Positions 9,637 through 23,629 of a DNA stretch of 64,000 bases are shown in pieces. Positions within the stretch are counted from its first letter, which is position 1; each line of letters begins with the position of its first letter. The position numbers and the translations under genes were made by a program. The notes beneath the pieces were generated by a model. That model did not search any database. It was not told the DNA's origin and saw only the letters and a list, made by a program, of their open reading frames with translations. This stretch comes from Lotus japonicus (taxonomy: Eukaryota > Streptophyta > Magnoliopsida > Fabales > Fabaceae). The stretch spans positions 65,053,984 to 65,117,983 of the forward strand of contig NC_080046.1 in the NCBI RefSeq assembly GCF_012489685.1, read 5' to 3'.

Positions 9637-12600
9637 TCACATCATGAACAAGTATTTCAAATCATCCACTGTAAGACGGCTTTGACCACTACCACTTCCA
9701 TCCTCTCCAAATGCAGATGAAACCATCTTTCGCTTCTTTTGCTGCCAGATAAAGAGAAAATAACTTTCTACCGTGAGCAATCACCAACATTGCATAGATA
9801 AAAGTACCACAGATAAATATTTTAAAAAATTGACACCACATTCACAGAGATGCAGTGACCAGAGAACTAAAATACCCAAATGTCACTAAACTCAACTATT
9901 GTGAACTCATTATGATCTAAGATCACTGTGAGTGATGAGCAGAATTTCAATCTCATTCCACATACATGGATTCCCCCCCCCCCAATCACTTTTCCCTCAA
10001 ATGAATCCTTGTAAGTCACTAAAATACCCAAATGTCACGAAACTCAACTGTTGTGTTATGATCTAAGATCACTGTGAGTGATGAGCAGTATTTCAATCTC
10101 CTTCCACAAACGTCGTTTTTTCCCCATTACTTTTCCCTCAAATGAATCCTTTTAAGTCAATAAACTAATCATATTGCAATTTTCATATATCTTCTACTTA
10201 CAAATTTAGATAGTGTTGCACCCTCCAGTCCTCCGAAGTACTAAACAACAATATATAACATGTCTACGACAACAATGAAAAAAGCAGCTTATATGTCACC
10301 AAGAAAAATACCTGTAGAGCTAAAATACGGTCTTCAACCGTATCCCTTACAGTTAACCGCAAAACTGTAACAGGACGAGTCTGTCCAATGCGATGAGCTC
10401 TGTCTATCGCTTGATCTTCAGTGGTGGGATTCCACCATAGATCTAGCATAAGAACATGGCAGGCTGCCACCATGTTCAGACCAAGACTAGCAGCCTTCAA
10501 AGACATAATCATAACAGATACCTGAAAGGAAACAGGTCAAACTTTACAATTATATTGAAGACAGAAATAGAGAGAGAGATATCATTGCTTAATGTATTTC
10601 CTAACCAATACAAAACCTTAATTCATTTGGTGGAATTGACTATCACTCACAATAATCATGGAATGGAAAATCTAAAACTTCATTTATTGATAGTCTTCTA
10701 AGACTTTACAAACCTCAGGGAGTGTGTTAAAATCTTTGACAGCTTTATCTCTTGCAATAACCGACATCGTTCCGTCAAGCCTTCTGTACTTAATTGAAGA
10801 ATTCTTAAGACACGCTTCAAGCAAGTCTAGCATCCTCGTCCACTGAGAAAACACTATAGCTTTCCCTCCTACAGAACTAACTGAATCATTAGAACTTCCC
10901 TCGGTAAAGACACTTTGATTCTCAGAAAAATCATTTGATTTCCCATTGTCAGCACAAGAGGAGCTCCCAGAGCAGTCAGTACTTTCCCTCAAAGTGCCTT
11001 GCACAAAATGTTTTGGGGAGGTATGGCCATGTGGTTTAGACAATGACTGCAACACCTCAAGTGCAGCCTTTATTTTTGAAGAATCATGTGGCTGAGAAAG
11101 AGAACAAGGCTCAGATTCCTCCACCACAGAACCAGGTGAATGATCACATGACTGGTCAGATAGAGAACTGTTTAGGGTGGCTTTGTTAAACACTGAAGTC
11201 ATGCTCAGTCGAGTTTTGCAATTAGTAGAAGGGCACTGATTGTCATCACCGGTAAGATGTTCACAAATGCACTGATTACAGAAAACGTGACCGCATACGG
11301 AGACAACTGCATCTTCAGGAGGATCCTGCATAGAAACCAAGTGAGAAGCATGTTAAGCAGAAGTCAGGGTTTTCAAATCTGCTTTACTGAGAAATATTGT
11401 AAATCATGATAATATGTTAATCAGAGAATAATTTAATTACTCTTAGCTTCAACTTTATCATGAGGGTTTAAAATGTTTGTGTCAATCATCCTTTCTACCT
11501 TTCATGGAAAGAAACAATTAGAAACAAGTCTCTGTCCCTGATTTATAGTCGACTCTTGTTTTGGTCCAACTTACCAAATAGGGGACCCCCAACCCAAAAG
11601 AAAAATAGAAAGTAAACCATAGTTCACAAATACAACTATCAGGATGCAAGCAAAGAGATACGAATATAAGAAATTCAGATATTTACTGATTAAGTAATTT
11701 ATAAGTTATATTGCACCCAATGTAAAAGTCGTGAAAGGCATTGAGTAACTGTACTATTAGAAAAAACATAAGTATAATATCATCTAATGTATTGATTTCT
11801 AAGAAATTTAGTGGAATATTATGCTCTATCATTAACTCATCATCTTTGTTTCTCCTTTCTATCTAAAAATAACACTAACCTCAATAAAAAAAAACCTATG
11901 GGCACATTGAATCCCATATGGATATGCATTCATTCACAATGACTCATATATTAATTAAAAACACAAAAATATAGTCAAACGTACATTGCAGATACCACAA
12001 AGGGCCAAGGAAGCCTCTAAACATCGTACAAGGGATAACTGTTTCTCCTGAGGAAGCTTCTTTGCCATCTCAACTGAAGATTTCCACAGAGAGTTAGAAT
12101 TGTAATGCTTGACAAGCAGAGGGTGATCACAAGCTTGTCTAAGGCGCAGAAGCATCAATAGAATGTTGACATAATTTTGCTTCACAGTTCCAGCATTAGC
12201 ATATTCCTATGACAAGGATGCAGCAAAAAAAAAGAATTTAGTAAGCTCACAATGAAAATAAACTAAAAGGAGCAATCCTTTTGATAGGAGACTAGATAAA
12301 CAGATTTTGACTAACCCATACCCAACTCTTTCAAACCTTTCTAAGGTGCAAGAGCTGATCATACCTGAAACTGAGCACGTGAATCAGCCTCTAGCCTTGA
12401 ATAGAAATCACGCTCCTGCTTTGAAAATTCCACTTTCTTCAACTCTACGGATTTAGGTGGCAAGGAAATGATAGGTTCACCATCAAGAAGTGAGCCTACA
12501 TAAAATGATATCAATTGCATGGTTAAAAAGGAAATAATAGGTTCACCATCAAGAAGTGAGCCTACATAAAATCATATCAATTGCATGGTTAAAAACAAGT

Positions 12601-15600
12601 TACAACCTAGTCTGACGGCAATCATTTAACTGAGTTATCTTATGTATAAGGAAACTGCTAGCAGTGCAAGATAAGGAAAATGTAAAAATCTATGATTAAA
12701 ACCTGTTCAAATTTGATTACTATAAGATTTCTATTGCACAGATTTAACATAGAATGTAAAATTAAAGAGAAAAATATATACAAGACAAAAAATAGACTAT
12801 ACAATAAGACAGATGGAACAAAATAAGATAATAACAGACCAACTTAAGTGATTAAGCGGAATTATTGCATGCAAGCCTTACCCTTTGTCCTACGCAACAT
12901 TATTGTCTTTAAGACGGCTTGTAGCTTTCTATACCCCTTTGATGGACTTCTGCTGATAGGGAGCTTAATTGTGGAACAGAATGATGTGTACACAGCATAC
13001 GGATCATATCTTAAAAATCTAAAGTAACTATAGAGATCATCAATTGAATTTTGTATGGGAGTCCCAGACAAGAGCCATCTGCGCTTTGCTCGAAGACCAC
13101 AACAGGCTCTTGAAACTTGAGTCCTGTGATTCTTTATACTTTGGGCCTCGTCCAGGACAACTCTAAACCAAGCCACCTTTGCAAGAGGACGAGCAGCCGC
13201 CTCAAGCATCGTATTGTCTAATCCCTTCTTGCCACTTCTACTCGAAGTAGGAGGGCATTTCCTTTTCTTACTTGGTGCAGCATGACCTTCATAAATTCCT
13301 TTTTCTTCATCTTCTTTGTCAACCAGAGGCTGCTTAGGGACTTCCATGCTGACAATTGAATAAGTTGTCAGGACAACATCATACTTGGCAAGCTCATAAG
13401 GATCTTTTGTTCGGTTGCTTCCATGGTACACTAGCACAGAGAGCTTTGCTTTGCAGGTTACCTTATTATTCAACTCCTCAGCCCATTGTCGTAGGACACT
13501 AGTTGGACAAACAACCAGGGTTCCGGCAGATGGCCTTCCCTTAGCATGCACAGCCAAATTCATGCTTGTGATTGAATTTCTACTAGACGTGTCCTGACAG
13601 ATATCAGATTCTTTCTTCACTACACCATTCTCAGGAAGCGGGTCATCATCATCCAAATTCAAAGCTTCTAATTCATTTTTTCGTATGTTGTTGCATGTAT
13701 TAAGCAATGGAGGCTTTTCCTTTAATATTAATGCAATAGTTGACACTGTTTTCCCAAGACCCTGCAAGAGAATAACTATATCAATAGAGTACAAGGATTA
13801 CATGCATATTCACACCAAATAATCATCCCAAATTACAAGTAAAAAGTGCACCAACCTGATCATCAGCAAGAATTCCCCCACAGCAGTATAAACTTGATGT
13901 TTCCTTCTGAACCATCCATGATAAAGCAATTCTCTGAAAAAAAGAACTATTAGTTGGATGACCCAGAGATGCAAAGTAAGAAAGTAATCAGGACATCAAA
14001 GGAACATCTGGTTTAACTATATAAATGAAAAGGTCCTAACCAGGAGTCCGTATAACACACATTAAACCACTTCACCAAAGACTCCATACAGTAACAGTTA
14101 ACAAATAATATAACTTCAAAAGGAAAGCAAACATGCGATGCAAACAATATTCCACCTTTGGAGATAACAGCTTAGTTTCTAAAAGTTGGAAACATTTTTT
14201 TGTCAGATTAAAGAACTATTGAAAAAATAATGAAGCAAAAATACAAGGAAAATCTTTTAGCTAAATGGCACCTTTTAATTTCCCCATACTCAAAAACAAG
14301 GGTGTGCTAGAGCTCACAGAAGTCAGAACCAACAAAGATACAAAACAGTGAATCACTAATTATTAATTGTTAAGCCTTGTGCGGCTACTCAGATTACTAA
14401 GGCAGCAAGGATGCAATTGCTAAGGGTCAAGATGATAGCTTGACTTGTACCACCTAGCACAAATGATAGGTATGGGTGAGGAAGGTGTGAGGCGTGAAAT
14501 CTGATTGGGGAATTATTAAAGACCGAGAGAGTGAGAGAGGGAAGGTAGAGTTATTAAGTAAGGAATTAGAGCCTTAGGCATGGAGGAAACAGATTATTAA
14601 AGCACCACATTATTTCTATAGTGATTTCTTCTTCTGTGACTTAAGAGTGAGGAACCTGTGATTCTTGATCTCTATAATTGGTTGTTATCCATATTATCTA
14701 TAAAAAAATAACTAGATCCTATTCTAGATACAGTCCATTAATTTACAAGATAAATCATAAAAACATTCCCAATTCAAACCTATCATTGATTCACAAATTC
14801 CAGATCAAGACATGATCTTTATCCTCATTCATTTCAATATGAACGCTGCTGCATGAGAGGCATAAATAGATGCAACTAAAACATATTTTTGGCAACATCA
14901 AAACAATTCAAAGATTAGACTTGCACAGTTACCTGATGTCGTAAAAGAGGAACTGCCAGCAACCCATCTGGTGGACTAACTTCTGACTTCGGCTGAGATA
15001 AATCCTGCAACCAATCATAGCATTTCACTCAAGTTTCAGACACGGAGGGCGTTATGAATTATTATATCATAATACGCTCAACAAGCACTGGTAAAAGTTT
15101 AAATTAGAAAATATAAGCTACAGTCTAGACAGAAGAAAAAAAAAACACTAAAACACAGTCCTAAATCTTTCAGACCCCCACCCAAAAAAATCCATATGCT
15201 ATACCAAAGCAAATGAGATAACAATATTTAAATTATGCATGGCTTCCACTCGAGACAATTTCATCCATTCACATTCTGCCAGTTACTATTAAGTATTAAC
15301 AGTACACTGTATACAAAGTGATTTGAAGTAAAAGCGCTAACCTGCAAAGCAACACGTAATATGTATTGTTCATCACGTGTCTTTGGTCTTGTGCCTCCCA
15401 CCATACGAGGTTGGGTATAACCAGATCCAGAAGATCGTGACATATTAGGGGGATTCCCAAGTTCTGCAGACCGACTTATTGGAGCAGGGTGGCTGATGTG
15501 TTCAATTATGCAAACATCAGAGTCATCCTCAATTTTTGATGTTTCAGTAATTCCTTTAGAACCAACACTTCTATTATGGACTGGTTTACCTTCTTCTTCA

Positions 15601-18280
15601 CTCATAGCAAAACTATATTGCTTCCCAGTGGCAACTGGTGCCTGGGAAATAGACAAAGACTTATGTAAGGATTTTGAATTCAAATTTCCAATATTTCCTG
15701 GAAATTTATAAGCACTTTCATCTATAATGTCTTCATAATAATTGGCTTTCTCAGTTGTTATAATTGTATCACTAGCCTCGCCTTTGACAAAATCATAACT
15801 CTGACATCCAATAGAAGGGAAAATGCCAGGTAATTGTTTCACCTCTTGACCTGCATTGAACTTGACATCATCGCTGTGAAAAGAATATTGGTACGGCATA
15901 ATCAGTTCATCTCTTTCAGCTTTGACATGAAGCGATGGACCTTCACTTGAGATGTATGACGCACCGGTGGGAAGTTGCACTGATGCACTGTTTTCAATGA
16001 GAACATTACCCGGAAAAAATGAAGAATATTCAGTGTCTGCTAACATAAATTGATTATCATGAAAAGATATTCCACCCGTAGTGCTGGAATGCATGGCACT
16101 ACACGCATGTGTTGAATCAGGGGAGGACTCCATTCTTGTAACCTCTATGTTCCCCATGATTTCTTCATTTTTCCAAACTTGAGGACAGCCCCCATTAGCC
16201 AACCAACCATCAGTGTGGGGAACAAAAGGTCTATTGTCCATACCCTGGTAACAATTCAAAGATGCATAGTAGGCACCAAAATCACTGGGAATATTGGAAC
16301 CATGAAAAATAGTAGAATCAATTGGAGTTGCAGCAGGTGTAGATCTATCAGCATCCATAAATGGCATTTCAAAAGATGTACAGGAGTCATTTTCCTGCTG
16401 CATAGAATCTTCAATTATGTCTTTATAAAATGATCCGTAATTGTCAAGAGTTACGTCAACATTCTCAACGATAGAGGTGTGTGAAGCATCTGCAAGCAGG
16501 AAAAATAATCAGACTGACACCCGAAGTTTCAAGCATGACAATGTCTGAAGTAAATTTTTAAAAGAATGATTAAAAAGGGTCATAGTTTTTACATACATTT
16601 AGATTCTACATCATCTCCTCCATGCTGGATTAGGCCATCATTTTCACCCTTCCACTGACTCACATTCAAATTATCTCTGTAAACAGCTACGTAATTTGAT
16701 TTTGCCTTTGCGTCCACCCTGTGTACAGGTATGGCACATTTAGAAACTCCTGTCCTTTCTCCGTGGTGGTAAACCTCATCACTTTCAACCAAAGAGAATG
16801 AGCCCTTGTAACCATTTGGGGAAGAGCAAGACTGTGATGAATTTCCCGGGTTTTCATGTTCACGGTCAACCACAAAATTCCCTGCAGAATCAGATCAACA
16901 ATTGAGACCCTAGTCCTAGAATCTGACCAATATGAGCAGAATTGAGATATGACTGAACCCACTAAAAAATTTGGGAGTTGAGACCCTAATTAATAGGCGA
17001 GAGAAAAAAAAATCTACTGCAAAATAATCGCAACTAAACTACATATTGCATACGAGATCTAGAGTAACTAAAGAAAATGCTTATTTTGTAATCTTGAAAG
17101 ACTAATGACAATGAACAAGGACAAGAATTAATGACAAGAAAAGGCCACCAAAATTTACTTACCATTCTGAAGTAGCAAATTATCATTGATGCAATATTCA
17201 CCAGGTGAAACATTTTTCAAGGACGAATCTTCATGACTACTCTGCAGCAGATATCAAGACAATTATTATAATAGGTAATATTACATTAGAAATCTGTGAA
17301 TTAAAAAGGGCCATAAAGCATTGGATTCAAAGTTCGACCATTCATCGGATAATGTGTCCAAAAAACATTCATATATATATTTTAAGCCAACAATAAAGCA
17401 ACAGAAGCTATGACTTCCCATCCTCCATGCAAATTGTTAAGCCAACTTGCTCCGTCTCAAAAAGTAACTTCAGAATGTGAGCCAACTGTAACCGAACTAC
17501 ACGTACAAACAAACGTACACTAAATAGACACACCGATCAAAAGAAGTCCACGTTCAGAACAAAATCATTTTTTTGGCAACATCACAAGTCAACAAATACA
17601 GTTAATCAGCGAAAGGAAATCACGTAAAAGGAAGATTTATCTTCCGCTGAAGTTATACTCCATGTCGCCACGTAACTAATATGCAAACATGTACTAAGCC
17701 ACCAGAAGCCGTAGTTGCATGGAACTTTCACTCTCCTAAATATCAAAGATGGCTTTAAGGATAAGGTGCTTCCAATTTTAGTGAATTGGGTGACTAGTGA
17801 CTACACTGAAATGTCATTGGCAATTCCCAGGGACTATAACATACAGAAAATTTTACTTGGATAAACAAAAACCCACTTCAAAGCTGCATATACATTGGCA
17901 TGAGTTAGTTAATATTCCTATGTTCCTGAATGAATTACTCTGCACAAAGCTGGAAGTAAATATACAACTGAATCAACCAATAGATTCCCCCATTGTTTGA
18001 TAAGGAATTTACATACAGCATTATAATCACTTCAGTGGGTAGCCCTAACAATGAAATTTCACAACACAGAAGGGAAATCAAAATCAAATTCAAAGTGATA
18101 TCATATCTGAGAATCTAACAAAGAGTAATGAAAATTAACATCGCAAACCTCGGAAGGATCGCGATCTTCATCGAGAACGCTGAGGATGGATTCAAGATCC
18201 ATGGCAAGCCTTTCGTCATCGGAGGTGGCGGCGCCGTCCTGAAACGGCGCCGGCGGGAAGTCGAATTCCAAATCCGCCAT
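9637..18280 (-). CDS. CHR28: SNF2-family RING ATPase, CHR28-like (helicase-like transcription factor)
   Basis: Twelve exons join in frame to 1,317 residues: 18280-18149, 17241-17163, 16881-16597, 16489-15342, 15004-14933, 13933-13856, 13761-12882, 12495-12365, 12206-11985, 11325-10714, 10521-10312, 9741-9637 (stop TGA at 9637-9639). The protein is a nuclear Snf2 DNA translocase of the RAD5/16-like group; Arabidopsis CHR28-type proteins act in chromatin silencing. The N-terminal 550 residues are acidic and poorly conserved. Motif I GLGKT is split from ILADDQ by an intron (about 599-603), and DEAQ is at about 802-805. A C3HC4 RING at about 1005-1045 (CGIC, CGHVFC, CNQC) sits between the two helicase lobes. 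Motifs V/VI include GLNMV and [12 protein letters not shown], and the C terminus reads [11 protein letters not shown]. The start is the first ATG of an acidic exon opening MADLEFDF. A 66-bp tandem duplication covers the exon 8 acceptor (see findings). The symbol is by family resemblance. Confidence 0.92.
9867..10165. repeat. 152-bp tandem duplication in the last SNF2 intron
   Basis: Two copies of a roughly 150-bp unit, each starting CTAAAATACCCAAATGTCAC, begin at 9867 and 10019. They share GATCTAAGATCACTGTGAGT and CTTTTCCCTCAAATGAATCC. The copies differ by several substitutions and a C homopolymer. They lie inside the intron between the last two exons and do not affect coding. Confidence 0.75.
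12464..12597 (-). repeat. 66-bp tandem duplication across a 3' splice site of the SNF2 gene
   Basis: Two copies of a 66-bp unit lie head to tail; GGTTCACCATCAAGAAGTGA begins at 12474 and again at 12540. Each copy holds the acceptor (ATGTAG) plus the first part of exon 8 of the minus-strand gene. The copy next to the exon, starting at 12495, gives the normal family sequence. Use of the distal acceptor would start the exon at 12561 and add exactly 22 codons without a stop. Confidence 0.85.
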
Positions 18281-18529
18281 CAAGCTAACTAAACCGTAAT
18301 CAAAAACCCTAACTCGTTTTTCGTCTGATCTTGAAGCAATTGGAAGAATCGCATTCTACGCGGAGGAGAAAAAGGGTGCGAAGACGAAGACGAAGACTCG
18401 GTGATGGCGTGGTGGTGTGGATTGAGCGGAGGTTTCCGAGAAGGTTCGTGAATGATTCAACTTTTCGTCGATTGAGAAGAGAGAGAGGGGAAAGAAAAGT
18501 AATAACCAGCGATTGATCGTGAGAATGTG

Positions 18530-18670
18530 GAGTAGGTTTAAATAGGGTTTGGAGTTTCTAGATAAAAAAGAGGGGTGCGCATGTTAACTTAACGTGTGCA
18601 CTGTCATCTTATTGGGTTGTTATTCAACTTGTAGTCGCGCGGGGATATGGAGAGAGAATCAGCACGTGAC
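18530..18670 (-). promoter_or_regulatory. Probable SNF2 gene promoter region
   Basis: Upstream of the minus-strand start codon are, in transcription order, a G-box core CACGTG at about 18663-18668, a CCCAAT motif near 18611-18616 and a weak TATTTAAA at about 18538-18545. The region from there to 18280 would be a purine/pyrimidine-skewed 5' UTR. Assignment is by position and short motifs only. Confidence 0.3.
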
Positions 18671-20200
18671 TTATACGTCGTCGTTTTCGTCAACAATCGC
18701 ACCGCACCAATTAACGTAGGTAACTTATGTCACACGTTTGATATATTCATGGAAAATCAAAAATAAACAAATATTTTAAAATCTAGTAAGATTTTATATT
18801 AATGGATATGTCTTTAAATGATCTTATAAGATTAAGATTCTTATAGAGATTGTCTTCTTCACTCGGACTCTTATTCTTATTCCTATTATCGTTACAAAGA
18901 AGCATTAACCCTCGAACCTAAGGCGATGTCAAGCATGGTTCATTTGAAAACCGAAGCTCCATGCTTCGCAATAACAATTGTAAGAGACCAAAGTGCTTGT
19001 GAAACCCAATCCTCATACCTTATCTCTTCTTCTCTTTTGCAGCTCAGACACGGTTCTCTTGTCTCGTCTCTCTCACTCTCTCCCTAAAGATCAATAATTT
19101 TGTTTTTGACCCTTCTATAATTCTTGTAAGCATTTAAGAAATGGAATTGACCACAAAACTCCACATTAGAGGTTGTCAAACAAACAATTATTCTAAAAGC
19201 TTAAAGAGTATGTTTGAGTTTGCTCATCTCAGCTTGAAGCGTAAACAATGCACATGTGTTAACTTCTCATACATTTTATGAACCACCACATGTAAACATA
19301 AGTTGGTGATGAAGCACCTTCACAAATGTTGTGCCCGAAATCCTGACAACCTACAAATATCTATTAGCAATTTCCGTTGACAAAAATCACAAATAATATG
19401 GAAATTGTCTCAACTTCTCACTCACTTATGTCCTACTCAAATTTTGCTTGATTTTTAGTTTGAAAATATGTTTAAGTAATTGGAATTCGAAATCACACAT
19501 TCCAATGCCCTAAATGTGAAAGAGGTTTTGAACTTTCATTGGTTGAAAGTACTTTCAAACTGAAAACCAAACAAACACTCACGGGTCATTCCTTGGATTT
19601 TGATTTTCCTGCAACCTCTCATCGACTATTTCTTCATGATGTGTCACAATTATGAATACTAATCCAACATCCACGTTACACCCTATCAGTGAACCCTAAT
19701 TAAACTCAGTATTTATTTAAATTTAAATCACTAATATGTTATGATTTAATGCTACAAACTTACGTGACACATTATCATTAACAAATGTAAATCTGTTTAA
19801 AAACTGTGATAATTGCATTCCTTGTTACTCAATTTGAATTCTAAATTATTGGTAATACTTGATTATCGATTCAAAATTACTAGAGGTTTTTCAGTCAACT
19901 ACTAACCCTAAATAATAAAATCTTATATTATCTTACTCTACATAACAACATCATAATACTTGAAAATCTAATATAACTTAACAAACCGATAATCCTTACA
20001 AATCGCCTCAAAATCATATATCTTAACAGATACTATCTCTCAAAAAAAAGATATAGTTGATCCATGACCACAATATATATTTGTCTAGATTCTAATTTAT
20101 ATTGGCCTTTTTGTTTTGCTATTGTTGAGTCGAGACCCAGCCCAAATAGAAAATGAAGCTGATCTGAACCAGAGCAAATAAATATCACGACGAAGCAAAT
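18670..20200. other. Intergenic DNA between divergent SNF2 and GID8-like genes
   Basis: No coding region or structured repeat is recognised. The last part (about 20160-20340) is CT-rich and is the probable start of the GID8-like transcript. Confidence 0.5.
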
Positions 20201-20576
20201 TCACCAGAACACTCTCGTTCCGTACGATCGAAGAATCTCAAATCGCCGGCACCGAACTCCTCCAACACTCATCACTGTCACCACCCATCACTTTCCCGGA
20301 AAATAATCCCAACACTTCTCCTTCAAATCATTTTCTGGTACAATTCACTTCCTACTCTTTTCCCCAATTTGTTTCCCCCTTCTGTAAATAGGGTTTCCAT
20401 GTTTTTAGTTTTTAATTTTCTGATGGGGAGGATGAAGAATTTTGTAATGTCACTGTGTTGATTTGAATTGTTGACTGTGATTTGCTACCTGCAGATTTGG
20501 GATTATGGGGTTCCAGTGTGTGCATTGATGTCATTGTTGTTGATTGTGATTCGCTAGCTTTGCAGAAATCGAGGGA

Positions 20577-23500
20577 ATGGTATTGGAATTTCTCTCCCTC
20601 TCTCTCTCTCTATTCATTGTGATTGGCTAGCTGGCAAAACTTTATTGTGGATGCATTTAGATTTTTAATTTCTAGAAATGCAGTGTGTCATGTATATAGC
20701 ATGTTGCAAGGTCATTGTTCTGTTACATGAAACTGTTGCTCAACAAACTTATGTGTGTTGATCTTACTTATTTGTTATTTGTGTCGGCGGGAAGTATGGT
20801 GTGTTATTAAATAAGGAGTCAGTGATTTTAAGTTTTTTCTGAAGTGAAAGTACTTCAAGTAAAGGGAGCGCGATTCTTCGGTTGAGGGTTTTACCGCATA
20901 AATTATGTTTTTTCTGTTTTTCTACTTTTGGAATGTGTGGTAACCTGGTAACAATGATTTCCAAAGGTTTTGTCAATTTTACCAATTTTGCTCGAAGTAT
21001 CTGTATGTGAACTGATTGTAGGCTATTTTGTGCATACTGCATGGATGGGAATGCAGTAACTCCCATATATGTCATGGCAATGATAATGTTGATGATTTTT
21101 ATCTTTTGATTCATTTGTGTTAAGGCTGCGTCAAAGAAAGTTATCACAAGGGAAGAGTGGGAGAAGAAGCTTAACGATGTGAAAATTAGGAAAGAAGACA
21201 TGAATAAATTGGTAATGAATTTCCTTGTCACTGAGGGTTATGTTGAAGCTGCTGAGAAATTCCGAAAGGAGTCTGGAACCGAACGTATCCTCTTTTTGCT
21301 TTCTGTCTTTTTTTATTTATTATTTTTTGCTTGGTGGTGGGCGTGAGAGCATCTTCTCTGTCAATCTGTGCTTGTCCTTATGGATCTACAGCAGACATAG
21401 ATCTTGCGACAATCACTGATCGCATGGCTGTAAAGAAGGCAGTACAAAGTGGTAATGTTGAGGATGCAATCGAAAAAGTGAATGACTTAAATCCTGAGGT
21501 GAGCTTCCCATTCCTTTATTTCTTACAACTTCTCATTTCTATGTATCCTTATCTCCTTTACTTTTAGTTCGTATGCAATACACATAATGCATGCATTGCT
21601 CATGAGTGTGATCAATCTAATGCATTAGGTTAATAGGATGTGATATGCCCTTCTTTGAATTGATTATCTTGCTGTGTCCTACCCAACTATCCTTGCTTGT
21701 TTAACACCATATTCTTACTAGGATAACATCATAAGTATATCACTATCATCTACGATGGCAATGTGACCTGCATAAAAATACTGTTATTGTGCTCAATTAT
21801 ATTCTTTACTTCACTCCTAGATTTTTTTTCTTTTTATTGTTCTTCTGATTTTTTATTTTATTTCTTATGTTCCACATTTTTTCAATGAATTTTTTCCCTG
21901 GGGTCAGTTTGGTATCCTAATGGATTAGGTTTTTATGAAAACTTGTATGGCATAACAATCTTTTCATTTATATCTTGCCTTTCTTGTATTTGCTACTTTT
22001 GTTTGCTATATTTTTAAAAGCATTGCAAACCAAGCATCACAAACTAAACATTTTCGTTCTCATAAGAACATTCATCCATCATCATCTTGTGCATCTGTTC
22101 TACAAACTTACATATTTCCTGTATAATACTCTATGCAGATACTGGATACAAACCCCCAACTATTTTTCCATCTTCAACAGCAGCGATTGATAGAACTAAT
22201 CCGAAATGGAAAAGTAGAGGAAGCTCTAGAGTTTGCTCAGGAGGAACTTGCTCCAAGGGGAGAGGAAAATGTAAATCTCATCAAGTGAATTTTGCATATC
22301 TTTGATCACCTGTAGCTAGGATAGGAAAACTACAGAATAGGAAAATCAATTGTTGTAGTGTGAAACTTTTTGTAATTGGCTGCACAATCCTGGTGCTAAC
22401 ACTTGCTTTAAATTTGGATTCCAGCATAGCTTTTTGGAAGAGTTGGAGAGGACTGTTGCACTGCTTGCCTTTGAAGATGTCTCTAACTGTCCTGTTGGCG
22501 AGCTTCTTGACATATCACAGCGTCTAAAAACAGCAAGTGAGGTGAATGCGGCCATACTTACTAGCCAGAGCCATGAAAAAGGTTTGTGTTTTCTGCAAAA
22601 CTCTGCTTAGTTTATATAATTTGGGTATGTGAGCCTGGTTATAAATCTGACTTGGCTATTTAATTTATCTGATTAGTGTGTGTAATTTATATGCATTGCT
22701 TGTGATTGGTAAATAATGTCTGCTGAATAGCTACTGTTTTGTTGTAACTTGTAAAATTTGTGAACATAATAGAAGCATTCCAAATTCTCCCAATAAAACA
22801 ATCACTGTTTTGGTTGTACGCATGAACCAAATCTGATGATATATGCCCAAAAAGATGGATTCAACCTTGTAGTGCTTGAAAGTGGTTAACTATCTCACAT
22901 TATGCTTGCTTTCTCGAATCGATTCAAGGGAATATTGAGATGACCAAGTGTTCATAACTTCACATACTAGGACCAACCATTTTGTAGCTTGTGGATGTCA
23001 AACATTATGTTTATATGTGCTTTATGTCTTCCCTCTGCACTCTTAGGAAATACTTGGCTTGAATTTCTAGGAATGGTCAGCGGTGTTCGACTAGTGCAAT
23101 TGAATTAGAATCCACTAGAGATGAATATCAACTGGAAAATCTTCTTATTTTGTTTATAGTTTTATTATAGTATATTTATTTATTTATTTTCTTGAAAGTT
23201 ATATACATTAATTTGGAGTATTTTGGAAACCACTTTTTTTAATGCTTAGCACGAGGATAATGCTGACTTCAAAATATTGTATGCATGTATGAATCCTTGA
23301 GTGTCTTGGAGTTAGGTTATTTTTCTTTCTATTTCTATGTCTAATTTGTTTTAATTTTCTGTTAAGATGGTTTGTTGTTTGACTTGTTTCTGAAATGTTG
23401 AAAGAACTTCCATTTACTCTGCAATGTTTTATTATCCTTCGAATTTGTTAATGATACGCTCCAGAGTTTGGTAGCACTGATTTTTTTTGTTTTCTTTTTT

Positions 23501-23629
23501 GCATTAGACCCAAAACTTCCAAGCTTGTTGAAGATGCTGATCTGGGCCCAAAACCAGCTGGATGAGAAAGCTGCATATCCTCACATAAATGATATTTCCA
23601 AAGCAACATTAGAAGATCCTGCAGTTTGA
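20577..23629 (+). CDS. GID8-like LisH/CTLH/CRA-domain protein (GID/CTLH ubiquitin-ligase subunit)
   Basis: Coding exons are 20577-20579 (the ATG alone), 21125-21284, 21392-21498, 22139-22270, 22425-22581 and 23508-23629, giving 226 residues with all junctions AG/GT. The protein is the plant counterpart of yeast Gid8/human TWA1, a scaffold of the CTLH-type E3 ligase. A LisH helix pair covers about 25-57 ([20 protein letters not shown]), CTLH about 63-120 ([40 protein letters not shown]) and CRA follows to about 210 ([34 protein letters not shown]). Length and sequence fit the Arabidopsis LisH-RanBPM homologues. The start codon is the last triplet of its exon, right at the donor GTATTG. The 5' UTR probably begins near 20200 and is itself spliced, with a donor at about 20338 and acceptors near 20494 or 20565. 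Confidence 0.92.
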
